Notes under the pieces: model-generated
The model's input: only the letters and a program-made list of their open reading frames with translations
What the model was told of the DNA's origin: nothing
The model's database searches: none
Shown: positions 44,257 to 55,075 of the stretch, in pieces
Position numbering within the stretch: position 1 is the first letter of the stretch
How the letters are laid out: each line of letters opens with the position of its first letter
Source: Paracentrotus lividus
Lineage: Eukaryota; Echinodermata; Echinoidea; Camarodonta; Echinidae
Length of the DNA stretch: 64,000 nt
NCBI GenBank assembly: GCA_940671915.1
Contig: CALNVZ010000649.1
Span: 4,551,571 to 4,615,570 of the forward strand
Reading direction: 5' to 3'
Position numbers and translations under genes: made by a program

Positions 44257-44545
44257 CCGAGTGAGTAAAAATGAACACCTAGAAAAATGTCAATATAAAG
44301 AAAACCTATTTATGAACCCAAAATCATTATACATATTCTGAAATAGTAATTCCTCCCAAATCTGCTGACACCATTTTTGTGCGGTATTTTTTTAGTCTTG
44401 GATGTCTGCGAACATGTTAATTTCAAATTGTGCAGAAGTGGTTAAATAAAACCAATAAACGCTATCTAGAAAAGCAACTCCATCGAGATTAAAATGGCGT
44501 AACTTTTAAACGAAAATTAATGGGGGTGTTGTTACACCTATCGTC
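44257..44545. mobile_element. CCGAGTGAGT MITE, left part (opened by two later insertions)
   Basis: Starts CCGAGTGAGTAAAAATGAAC after a TA and follows the intact copy at 53981-54804 up to TTGTTACACC. It is cut at the TA at 44546-44547 by the CACTGAAAA element. It continues at 47379-47598 and 51481-51545. Confidence 0.8.
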
Positions 44546-45400
44546 TACACTGAAAACCTAACCTCGTCCGTCAATGGACCGACTAGCTTTAAAGCTAGTC
44601 GGTCAAGATGGACTAGCATAGAACTGAATCTACATCTCTCAACTTGACGGACGAGCTTTAAAGCTAGCTTGATGCTAATCCATCGACGTGACCGACTAGG
44701 TCGATAAAAGTAGCTGGGTGGACCCCGTTTACCCATTAAAATGACTGACTAGCTTTTGATACAAATAGTTGCAATGTCGTTTCAATGTACATTCTCCATT
44801 TATTCTGTTTCTGGGCATAATCAAGTTGATACATTCTGAAACAAAGGTTGTTTTGACTTGACAATCTGAAAGCTTACGAGACATAACATCTATCATGACA
44901 AGTATGCAATTCACGAGTACCGGTAGATTCCAAATATTGCTCTCCATTCTTCAATTACAGGCGCAAGGCTAATTGAATACCTTGTTACTATAGAACTCAA
45001 GAACCCGGTATTTTCTTACAGATTGCTGATGAATGCCCGGCTTAGCAACAACAGTGAAAAAAAAGTTGGATACAATCAACATTCTCAAACAAAGGTTGTT
45101 TTGGCTTGACAATCTGAGAGCAATACGATAGCCGAAATAACATCAATCGTGAATAGTATGCCATTCACGAGTAGGTTAGAAATATTGTTCCATTCTTTAA
45201 TTACAGGCTAATTGAATACTTCGTTACTATAGAAGCCATGAACCGTCTATTCTTATAGATTGCTGGTGAATGCCCGGCTTAGCAATAGCAGTGAATAGAA
45301 AGTGGTACAATATTGATTGAATAACATGCGCATTGCGAAAAGGACATCACTATTAGTTGCATTATCTGTATGTGAATTCCATTGAGCAAACTGTAGCCTA

Positions 45401-46278
45401 GGGGAGACCGGGGACAATTGTAACACGGGGCAATTGTAACAGGGGCTCCCATTCCTAGCAGAAACACGCTACAAACTTGAAATTTGTACAGAGCATGCGC
45501 ATTTCATCGCTCCACATGCTGTTTGAGTATTAGCAGATTTAACGGTTCGTGGAACCTTCTACAGCAGAAAAATCGTTTTTTGAGTAGGAAAGTAATATTT
45601 CACACTACCCAATGTTTTTCTTCTGGACAAATATGTGGTTGAGCTATGGCTGTCATTTTTATATATTTAGAAATTATGTTCTTAAGCCATATTTTGCTAA
45701 CGTTTCAACGATGAATACCTAAGCTAAGATAGAAAAAATCTCTCAAAATATGGTCGCCCACCACAGGGGCAATAGTAACAATGCCGTTTAGAAAATACTT
45801 TTGCCCCGTACCTAGCCCCGGGACAATTCAGCGCGCTGCAATCGCCCGTACAGAGCACGTAAACTTCTGCAATAATCCCATGCCATGCATATAACAAGTG
45901 AAAAATATAATGTAACTTGAGTCAAGCATCGTCATGTTTTATTATAATTCGCTTATGTGGTTAATGTTGTTTAAATCTTGGATCTGTCAAGTGCATAGCT
46001 TTTATAAAGAAAAACAAAATGATATAATTTCATGTGTTACAATTGCCCCGTACGTCTGTTACAATTGCCCCTGGACACGGGGCAATTGTAACACTCGATA
46101 ACTTGTTTTGAAATGGTAATGGCTTCAAAATAACTTGTTGTACTTAACCCAAACCTATTCATATGTCAAGCTAAGATATGCACATTTCATTTTATTTAGT
46201 TTTAAGCAAGTATTTAGCTTTAATAAATTTGATAGGTCAAATTTGGAAAAAACTGTTACAATTGTCCCCGGTCTTCCC
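45401..46278. mobile_element. TA-target element, GGGGAGACCGGGGACAATTG ends
   Basis: Left end GGGGAGACCGGGGACAATTG, right end inverted GGGAAGACCGGGGACAATTG, TA at 45399-45400 and 46279-46280. GTTACAATTGCCCC words recur within (about 45415, 45440, 45775, 46035, 46055, 46080), in both orientations. It is nested inside the 2.8 kb element. A fragment of the same family is at 12286-12342. Confidence 0.85.
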
Positions 46279-46279
46279 T

Positions 46280-46940
46280 ACAGACGCACACTTGATATAC
46301 CCCGTAAAGCTTAAGATTTTGATTATAATGGCGATCTCCTTCCTGTGACATCGGACTGTGTGAGTACTCTTTTTTAATTCCTTATGTTTCAGTTCACAGA
46401 TAACGTTAGTTTTTCACATAGATTAATGCTATAATCACCAACGCGAAAAATTATGTCTTGCCAAATCAATTTATAAATTGTTTGTATTTACAACGATAGT
46501 AACAATCACATTAAATTATGAAAATTGAAATTTAATTCTAATAATAAATATAGGCGCCACTTTTCTTTTTAGATTACTTGTATCTGTAAGAAAAGAATAT
46601 TGGATTAGAGGCACGACTTTAAGGTTTTTGAAGTGGCTCTTAAGGACAAGTGTATACGCCGAAAATGCAAAGGCAGGTAGGCCTACAACAAAAAGTCATG
46701 ATGATGCAAGCCATGGCGGCGACCCCTGGGCCCCGTGCGCCCATTATTTGATAATTGCCATAATGTTAACTAATTGTGCCTCCTGTATTAATTCCTGTCT
46801 TCTGATTTATATCATCATAATAAAATTTTTGTTTTTTGTTTTTTGCTCAAATTCTTGTGACAAAATGCATGTTTTCAATAGTATCTTTATAATGTCTTCT
46901 AATATTTCAGATTTGACGCCTCTGACAAGCTGGTGAAGCC
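46280..46940. other. Centre of the 2.8 kb element
   Basis: AT-rich sequence with an open frame at 46628-46936 that has hydrophobic stretches but no recognisable domain and overlaps the right array start. I see no transposase. Confidence 0.4.
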
Positions 46941-47378
46941 ATATTAACCTCGTCCGTCATGCTAGTCTGTCATGCTAGCAAGAACATCGCGGCAGAAAAG
47001 CGCGACGGACTAGCTTTCACACCATGACCGACTAGCTGTAAAGCTAGTCCTGCTCAAAAGCTCGTCAGTCTGGGCATCACTACGACTAGCTTTTATGCTA
47101 GTCCGTCAAACTAGTCGGTCACGACGGACGAGCTTAAAAATGAGTCTGTCACGACCGACTAGCTGTAAAGCTAGTCTGTCATGAGGGACTAACTTGACGG
47201 ACTAGCTTTCAAGCTAGTCTGTAGAGACGGACGAGTTTTAAAGCTAGTCCGTAATAACCGGGTTGTGTTGAAGGAAAGCTAGTCCGTCGTGACCGACTAG
47301 TTTTAAAGCTAGTCAGTCTGGGCATCACTACGACTAGCTTTAAAGCTAGTCGGTCTACCGACTTAGGTTTTCAGTGTA

Positions 47379-47598
47379 CATTTTGCTTAAAATGAGATAG
47401 ATCTGTATAGTATCAAGCACGTGTGTGCACAGGTCAAGGACAAAATAATCAATTTTCAAACGTTATAAGAGGACTTTTTAGGTCTGCAAGTGACAATTTA
47501 CTCCTTGATGCGTGCTCAGTCATGGTTTGCGAAATGATCAATCATTTTTACACAAAATCTAGTCGATAAGTGTAACAGCACCCATGCCAAGTTATTTA
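47379..47598. mobile_element. CCGAGTGAGT MITE, middle part
   Basis: Continues the MITE after the 2.8 kb insertion, matching 54292-54512 of the intact copy, up to CCAAGTTATT. There the AAT-tailed LINE begins. Confidence 0.8.
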
Positions 47599-50500
47599 AT
47601 AATAATAATAATAATAATTACATTTATATAGCGCTTCATACTGGTGTTTCTAAGCGCTTTGTTCGGGTTAAATTAAATAATACCAAATTTCAATCTAAAC
47701 ATACTATTTATACATTATTGATAAACTCAATGAAAATAATTTATACTACTGGTGTGCGCCTCCAGAAATCATACAGTGAGTTATACATTACAGTTTAAAA
47801 AGGTGAGTTTTGAGAAGGATTTTGAATGAATCAACGGACGGAGCATTTTGAATATCAGAGTAGCGAGTTACTTTACAATAGCAAGTAGGGCTATACCATG
47901 AAATGATCACCGTCCTCGCCTTACGGGTTTTGGTCTTCGCCAGAAAATTGCATTAGTCAGAGATACGAGCATCAGAGGTCTGCTGGAAAGAGTTTGAGGT
48001 TACCTAGAGCTGGATATTTGGGCAGTATTATGAGTTTAACTGACACAATAAGGTAAAGAATCTTGATAAAGTATACACGAGAATATACGGTGCCAGTGCA
48101 AAAAAGAAAGGAAGAGATGGTGAGTATGTGTATCCTCTGTATTTTCAGAAGTGGAATAACTAATGCTCAGCTCCGCAGATATTTGTTATACGCGGAGTGG
48201 GGAGCAATAGAAACAGACTAAGGCCACAAGGAGAGAATACACAACTGGTAATCCAATGGGTATGAAGAATCAAAGGATGTACAAGTTTTCGCAGTAGAGG
48301 GCTTTGTAAAAACCTCCTGAACGTCGAAGTCTTGCTTGGTTGAATGCCGCCAGATAGCTGATTGCTTGCAGACGTCTTTTTATGTTAGGTCTTTTGAAAG
48401 TAGTTTAAAGTTTATTTTCTGTCTAAGTAACCACCAAACTCTTTACATATTCCAAGTACTCATATATCCCCCACAATGCCCAAGTCCGGTAGAGCTCGAA
48501 CTCATGAACTGCATGAAAGTTTAAATTTTCGAAAATTTCACTTTCGTAAGACGGAATCTACTTGTGCTAACCAGAAATTTGTCCGACAAATCTTCAGTTG
48601 TGTAACAGGCGATCAAACGTACAACCCCTCCATTGTTGAGAAATCAAAGAATTTGATACGCCGCCGTACATGAGGCCATAGCTCCACTCCCCTGAGACTA
48701 GCAAATGAATTTTCGTAGGGACCATTGTAGAGGAGAAACAACGGGACCGACAACGGAGCCTGGGAACTCACAGCTAGAAATAGAAGGACCGCTAAGTGCC
48801 GATGATTAGAATACCTCGTGTATCTGTCCAGGATTACGGACTAGAACCACCGAACGTACGAGTCATGTGATGGAGATCCCACTGAAGAAGACGCGCTGGA
48901 GAACACGGTGAATCAAAGCGTGTCGGAACCTGCAAGAATAGTTCCAGGCAAGCAGAACTGCCATATACGTTCCCCTTTCTACAACAAGGAGAATCGTTGA
49001 GCCACTTACAATGCTTTTCCATTCAATGAAGATTCGCGATAAACCGGACTGGTTCCCATAGTAGGTGAACTGATTCCACTTAGTATAAGCTGATTCCTAC
49101 GATTCTCTCCAGGATCACTGACAAATGGCAAATGGCAATGAACTGGTAATATGCCAATAATATTTGTTCTAAGAGATGTTTCTTCAAAAGAAGGAGATGA
49201 CTTATGACTTAAACAGGTCGCGCGGAACACACCTCTAGAGACGATGGTTGTGTAAGATTTTGATAAGAACTGGAAGCAGTTCAATCAAGGCATCTTGAGA
49301 AGCCAAGTTGGAAGAAGAGGTCCAAACTGCCAGGACTTGGAGAGTTGAATTGAAGACGCTCGAAGTCCGTTCAGCTTAACTGAGATGACTCACACGAGGT
49401 TACAGACTGATACAATTTCAGACGAAGAACATGTGGCTGCAAGAAGAGCTGATGTGAAAGGAAAGACACTATATCACGACTTTCATTGCGAAAAAAATCA
49501 CTGAAACATTGCAATTTCAGATCAGATGGTGTGTTCAGGGTAGGATGGATGCCTGATTCGGAACGTTAAAGTTCCTCACAATATTGAAGCGCTTGGAATC
49601 AGCGTGATGATTTCATTCCTGAATGTACTTGCTTAGGCCATCAGTAACGAGGCGTAAATACGACTCACATTTCGATGATACATCTGTCATCTGAAAGCGG
49701 ACATCTCACATTCGGCTGTTCGGGCGCGACGCCTACTCTCCGCCTCCCTAATTTCAACTCTGAAGACCAAGGGCATATGGCTTATTTGTTACAGACACAG
49801 TTCATGAGTAGAGGCATGTTTTATCCACAACGGACTCAAGCTGTCATATAAAATGAAGCGCTTCACCTGATGGACAAGAGACCATGGGGAAAGTGAGAAT
49901 ACCATTTAACATATCCTGACAGAAAAGACTTAATTCAATGACGAAGTCTTTCAAAATTTTACTTTCCTCTAGGATTTTTATCCATTGAATTAATGTGGAA
50001 ACGAATGAGAATGATCTGATGACAAAGATTCAAAAACATTGATAGGAAATAAATATCTTCAGATTCTACTCAGAACAGATCAAGTGGATCTATGCCTGCT
50101 CGGGGAACTAGGACAGACATTTGTTGAACCCAAAACTTACTGACGAGCTTTAAGGAAAGATTGAGCAAAGCTATCGAAGGGTCATCTACATGGATATGTA
50201 AGTCCCAATGCGAATGAGATGAGGGTGATCATCTACAGTGGCACTTCAGGAGAGTTAAAAACTCTTAGGAAATCACTGTTGTAGAAGGTATTCGTGAGTT
50301 GGGTGTGGACGTAAATACAATAAACCCAACAGAGGATGAAGAGTAAGATGGATTGTAAGATCCACAATTCCAATGATGCACATTTTGGCTGTCATTCACA
50401 GTGCAACTTGCAGTGGACCTATAGGGACACAGATACCACACCTCTATGAGTCTTCCTAGAGATTAATAATATCATAGATTAGAGGAGAATTTCAACTGAG

Positions 50501-51480
50501 CTAGATGAGGTTCATCTCTGTTGTCGACCTAGAGACCATGACCTCGTATAACGAACACATCAAATTGTTATCATGATCAAAATGACACTACAATCTACCT
50601 ATTTGTCAAGGATCGTGCTTCAAAAACCTAACTGAGACCCTCAACAGAAGTCACGAGAAGGGCTGATCTGGACCTTCGCCTGCGCCTCATGGCACCGCCC
50701 AATACCAGATCACAATCCTTGTCCAACAGTTAAGGAAGAGTTAGATGCTTCTATTCATCATGGATAGAGGTATTGCTCATAGTAGATATACGATTAGGTT
50801 GTAACTATTACAATCCATTGCATAATGACATGTATCAACATTAACGGAGGGTCTGGTTCATTGTACATCACACCGATACAGGATGCCAACCGAAACAAGC
50901 AGTGGTTAATGCTATAGTATGCAAATAGAAGTTTACTACAAGTACTTGAATGTCTGTAAACATAAAATGAGTAGGCCTCATTGAACTTCACAAATATCAG
51001 GAGACAGACTGAATACAATGGTGAACATTCAATAGAGATACAATCAGAGTACATAAAAAGAGAAGTGCCAGATTCTAATCCCCTCCATTGATGTTGGGGT
51101 AGCGACTAATGACTGTCTTTGAAATTGACAGGAATCCACATTACACTTGTAAAAAAGTAACTAAACTTCGCAACAATAATAACTATACAAAAATACAAAC
51201 AGACCTACTGTGTACTACACACAACACTGTAAATGGCAGTGTACAGTAAAATTGAAATCAAAATTGAGGTACAAAATTAAACTTCAAAATACACAATAAA
51301 CTTACCACAAAACTGACTCAAAAATAACTAGCATGATCCTTGACACACACCAAGTACAATGTAAGTAACTAAATTACAAAATGTAATAAAAAACAAACAT
51401 AAAAAAGCAAAAGATCAGAGACCGAAATGAGATAGGCTACCCTATGGAGGCGCACACAAGGAGCTAACAACATTTGACTA
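47599..51480 (-). pseudogene. Decayed L2/CR1-like LINE with endonuclease and RT traces
   Basis: Read on the minus strand. The endonuclease C-terminal core is recognisable at 50204-50070 as D-L-H-I-H-V-D-D-P-S with a downstream A-G-I-D-P-L-D-L, the counterpart of GDFNIHVDDPS and AGHTLDL. About 1 kb on, 49170-49090 keeps an L-P-F-V-S / I-L-E-R-I-V block (RT palm entry). Near 48950-48900 is a ruined L-D-L-S-A-A-F-D-like stretch, and near 48780-48700 P-L-F-L-L-Y-N-G-P (counterpart of GPLLFLLY). APSVDSFKILLKTHLF at 47852-47805 is the LINE C-terminus. The 3' tail, AAGCGCTATATAAATGTAAT then (ATT)n, abuts the MITE. Frameshifts throughout; long dead. The family label is inferred from the tail and C-terminus. 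Confidence 0.8.
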
Positions 51481-51545
51481 ACAACATTTTCGTTAAAAAA
51501 GTTATGCTATTTTAATCAGGATGGAATTGTTTTGTCATTTCACGT
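51481..51545. mobile_element. CCGAGTGAGT MITE, right part (truncated)
   Basis: ACATTTTCGTTAAAAAAGTT and ATGCTATTTTAATCAGGATG resume the intact copy at 54520-54560. The terminal arm is missing; the sequence then changes to a relative of the 10941-11850 MITE. Confidence 0.7.
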
Positions 51546-51549
51546 TTTA

Positions 51550-51745
51550 CTGGGTGTATCAAAAAAAGGGAAGCCCAAGTTAAATCTTTGATAAGGAAAA
51601 TATGAAGATTGTAATTTTGAAAGTCCTATCACTTAAAAGACAATTCATTGCCAGCTCAATAATTTCATGGAGCACTGAGCGCCATTGTTCTGAAAATGTC
51701 TCGCAAAATTGTGAGTGATTCACGTTCATGCTTCTTAAGATGGGT
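51550..51745. repeat. Half copy of the CAGTGTGTCCC palindromic MITE
   Basis: Follows one arm of 10941-11850: GCCCAAGTTAAATCTTTGAT, ACTTAAAAGACAATTCATTG, GCAAAATTGTGAGTGATTCA. Diverged and truncated. Confidence 0.55.
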
Positions 51746-51832
51746 TGTTTGAAAGTGCCTAAACGTGTTTATACGTCGATCGTCTTTAAATTCCCCACTC
51801 TCAAAAAAACAAATATCTTCTCCTTTTTTCAA

Positions 51833-52683
51833 TTGCACCGGAAGCTTCCATTGCGAGAGCACATTTAAACACGTTTGAAAACTCAATCCTGTTCAGTGTC
51901 GCATTTCGTTGCAATCGCGATGCTCAAGGTCGTAACATTGAAGCTGATTGCGTTTGTAAACGCATCTTTTTCGGCGTTTAAATTTTCGGCGTTTAAATTT
52001 AAATTGAGATTTGAAACACGTTTATTTTTACGACCGGGGATGGGGGACAATGAACACCCTCTTTGTTTTTCTTTATATCAGCGTTTTGTAATTGCGTTTT
52101 GTACCATGATTCATGTTGGCGTATAAATTTGAAACTGGACATTGAACACACTCTTAATGTACACAGATTATGAAGAAACAACCTAAAACCTTAATAAAGG
52201 AAGGTACGGGAAAAGAATATCAGAAAAGATAAGAGAGAACATTGAAGCAGTTCACTGGGGATAATATAAGAAGCATCAATTAATTAGTAGATACTTTCTG
52301 GATATATATATGATGATTGTTTTCCTCCGAAACAAAAACCAAATCACGAACAATTGGAATAAAAAGGCTTGGTAATGTCCACTTTCAAATTTATACGCCA
52401 ACATGAATCATGATACAAAACGCAAACACAAAACGCTGATATAAAGAAAAACAAAAGGGTGTTCATTGTCCCCCATCGCCGGTCGTAAAAATAAACGTGT
52501 TTCAAATCTCAATTAAAATTTAAACGCCGAAAATTTAAACGCCGAAAAAGATGCGTTTACAAACGCAATCGGCTTCAATTTTACGACCTTGAGCATCGCG
52601 ATTGCAACGAAATGCGACATTGAACAGGATTGAGTTTTCAAACGTGTTTAAATTTGCTCTCGCAGCGGAAACTTCCGGTGCAA
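51833..52683. mobile_element. Fold-back element with about 305 bp arms
   Basis: Starts TTGCACCGGAAGCTTCC and ends with GGAAACTTCCGGTGCAA. The arms 51833-52140 and 52376-52683 are near-perfect inverted copies, including a GGCGTTTAAATTTTC doublet and the word GGGGACAATGAACACCCTC. The loop (52141-52375) is AT-rich and unique. Open frames in each arm are mirror images and not genes. No obvious target duplication. Superfamily unknown. Confidence 0.85.
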
Positions 52684-52793
52684 GCGAAAAACGCGCGCCC
52701 AGGCCCATGTATTATGTACACACACATTGTACGTACCTCGATGAGGTATAATATAATGCATTGCATTGCATTACGTTCGATTTTAATTTGTAT

Positions 52794-52955
52794 ATCGTCT
52801 GTTGGGAGCCATAAGGGCGTTATTGCATCTGATAGATGTTCCGTTGAGAGCCATAAGGGCGCTATTACTTAAGTCAATGGTAATAGCGCCCTTTTGGCTC
52901 CAAACGGAACATCCTTGATCTGCAATAGCGCCCTTCTGGCTCCAAGCCGACGATA
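52794..52955. repeat. Compact hairpin with doubled GGGCGCTATT motif
   Basis: A near-perfect 75 bp stem with a loop of about 10 nt centred at 52873-52885. Each arm contains two copies of GAGCCATAAGGGCGCTATT-type sequence separated by about 40 bp, then ATCTGATAGATGTTCCGTT. The ends read ATCGTC and GACGAT. It is probably a tiny fold-back element. Confidence 0.75.
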
Positions 52956-53030
52956 TGCTTTCTCTGTTTTTTTCACACGTGCTCTGACTTAGATATTTTC
53001 ATTTATGTGCAAGGGTATTTGTATGTTATC

Positions 53031-53090
53031 ATGGCCTGTAAACTCAAAGGGGCAAACTGGACTGAAGAAGAGTTGAGATGCCTTCGTTAG
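53031..53090 (+). pseudogene. Myb/SANT-like protein start, truncated
   Basis: ATG followed by 18 codons, A-C-K-L-K-G-A-N-W-T-E-E-E-L-R-C-L-R, then a stop. The N-W-T-E-E-E pattern resembles the first helix of Myb/SANT-like DNA-binding domains, as in PIF/Harbinger second proteins. Downstream basic residues (K-T-N-P-K-T-N) could be a frameshifted continuation. Too short for certainty. Confidence 0.25.
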
Positions 53091-53390
53091 AACCTAACTG
53101 TTTGACTTGGAAAATCTCGGTAAAAGAAAACAAATCCAAAAACAAACGAACAGAGTTCCACGATGTGTAAATCGTATATTTTATAAGAAAACAAATTAAC
53201 CACAACTATTGAATGAAGGCTCAAGTCCGTACGAAATCCGCGAAAAAAGTGCCGCGAGTATTTAATTTATCCACTGTTTACTTGCACTATATACTATTCG
53301 AAAAGCGCGCGCCAGAGTTGACCCTTCTTGTGCAGGTCAAACTGCGCAGTAAGCTGCGCAAATGTCAGTTTCTTAGAGCGGGGAATTTAA

Positions 53391-53640
53391 AGGGGAATCC
53401 AACCCAAGGAGAGAATCAACCTTACAGGAAAGAGGAAAATGAGAGGAGCAATCTAAAAAAAGTTTTATCAAAATCGGTTATAAAATAAGAGAGTTATGGA
53501 AGTTTGAAAAGTCCAGTTGTTCCGTCTATGGGGATCCTCAAATTGGCATCATCGGCTTCAAAATGGCCGATCTTATGGACAACTCTCCATTCATTTTGTA
53601 CACAAATTTTCAGATTTTCCCCATTTTCTTTCAAAATAAA
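53391..53640. repeat. Arm of a TTAA-target element
   Basis: Starts AGGGGAATCCAACCCAAGGA after TTAA (53387-53390) and includes TAACCGATTTTG-type sequence, ATGGCCGATCTTATGGACAA and TTTTCCCCATTTTCTTTCAA. The same words occur inverted at 55630-55860. A matching right end close by was not found. Confidence 0.55.
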
Positions 53641-53960
53641 TTTTTGGCTCGCGCTTCGCTCTCGATGATACTAAATAGGATCTATACTGATCAAAATAAT
53701 ATCTCCAATTTTTGGCTTCATAATTTCAGCTCGCGCTTCGCGCTCGCATTAGTTTTTCCATTACTAAAATGTACAGGAATCAAGGCAGCCATTATAAGCA
53801 TACATTCAAAGACAAATTTTCTTCGTACCCCCTCCCTCTCCGAATACATTTCTCTTTAGATCTGTGCCTCTGATCTAAAGTGTCCCCATTTTCCGAAAAA
53901 GTGACCCCCACTTCCAAATCCGTCCCGCCGCCTCTACTATATATTTTTATTTTAAGTTTT
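53640..53960 (-). repeat. GC palindrome units in AT-rich tandem, first block
   Basis: GGCTCGCGCTTCGCTCTCG at about 53646 and AGCTCGCGCTTCGCGCTCGC at about 53729, about 85 bp apart, followed by GTCCCGCCGCCTCTAC (GCGGCGGA-type end) at about 53924. A parallel block is at 54840-55075. Confidence 0.6.
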
Positions 53961-53980
53961 TTTCGCTCTCGCGGATACTA

Positions 53981-54804
53981 CCGAGTGAGTCAAAAAAAAC
54001 TTTACACCTAAAAAAAATGTCAATAAAAAGAAAACCAATTCATAAACCCTAAATTATTTTACCTATTCTGAAAGAGTAACTCCTCCCGCATCTTCTGGTA
54101 CCACTTTTGTGTGGTATGTCTTTACGCTTGGATGAACACGACGCGTTGTTTGCGAAGACGCAAATTTCGAATTGTGCCAGGGTGGGGATGAAATTGAAAC
54201 AACAAAAGCTGACAAAAAAGCAACTCCAACATGAATGAAATAGCATCCGCTTAATAACTTTGCAGAGGTGTTGTTACATATATTGACTACATTTTGTATG
54301 AAAATGAGATAAATCTGTTTGGTCAGGCATAAGTGAGCACACGTCAAAGACAAAATACTGTCTTTTAAAAAGTATTAGGAGGCCTTTTTAGGTCTGTCAG
54401 TGGCTATTTACTCTTTGATGTGTACTCATTCCTGCATTACTTGACGAGTCAATCTAATTTTCATACAAAATGTAGTCAATATGCGTAAAAACACCCCTGC
54501 CAAGTTATTAGGTGGAAGACACTTTCGTTAAAAAGTTATGCTATTTTATTCATGATGGAGTTGCTTTTTCGTCAGCTTTTGTTGTTTCAATTTCATCCCC
54601 ACCCTGGCACAATTCGAAATTTGCCAGTTCGCAAACAATGCGTCGTGTTCATCCAAGCGTAAACACGTACCACACAAAATAGTGGTACCAGAAGATGCGG
54701 GAGCAGTTACTCTTTCAGAATATGTAAAATAATTTAGGGTTTTTATATTGGTTTTCTTTTTATTGACATTTTTCTAGGTGTAAAGTTTTTTTTGACTCAC
54801 TCGG
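53981..54804. mobile_element. Palindromic mariner-type MITE, CCGAGTGAGTC family, intact
   Basis: CCGAGTGAGTCAAAAAAAAC at the left and its inverse at the right, TA at 53979-53980 and 54805-54806. The arms mirror each other for most of the 824 bp. It provides the empty-site reference for the two insertions in the copy at 44257-51545. Confidence 0.9.
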
Positions 54805-54839
54805 TATATTGGATCTTAAATGCACAAACATATCAAATT

Positions 54840-55075
54840 TCAGCTTAAAATTTTCGGCTCGCGCTTAGCGCTCGCTGATACTAAATACAAAATATAATGC
54901 ACAAATATCTCAACTTTTAGCTTAAAATTTTCGGCTCGCGCTTCGCGCTCGCATTAGTTTTTCCATTACTAAAATGAACAGTAATAAAGGCGGCCATAAA
55001 GCTAAAAGCATACATTCAAAGACAAATTCTATTCGCTCCCTTCCCTCTCAAATCCGTCCTGCCGCCTCTGCTATA
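54840..55075 (-). repeat. GC palindrome units, second block
   Basis: GGCTCGCGCTTAGCGCTCGC at about 54852 and GGCTCGCGCTTCGCGCTCGC at about 54933, 81 bp apart, each preceded by AAAATTTTC. The downstream AACAGTAATAAAGGCGGCCA and GTCCTGCCGCCTCTGCTAT match the first block, so the MITE at 53981-54804 lies between two copies of one short repeat. Confidence 0.65.

Larger units (their letters stand above)
44548..47376. mobile_element. 2.8 kb TA-target element, CACTGAAAACC ends, GACTAGC arrays
   Basis: Ends CACTGAAAACCTAACCTCGT and, inverted, CACTGAAAACCTAAGTCGGT, flanked by TA (44546-44547 and 47377-47378). The intact MITE copy at 53981-54804 shows the empty site with a single TA (GACTACATTTTG). Arrays of GACTAGCTTTAAAGCTAGTC palindromes lie at both ends (44575-44760 and 46950-47360), the right one larger. 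The centre contains a complete second element (45401-46278) and AT-rich DNA with a weak duplication (about 44810-44990 and 45080-45250). CACTG termini plus subterminal repeats suggest CACTA/EnSpm, an inference. No transposase seen. Confidence 0.85.

Noticed and set aside
51875-52872. Frames of 80-83 codons in the fold-back
   Set aside because: Mirror images of each other in the inverted arms, with no family resemblance.
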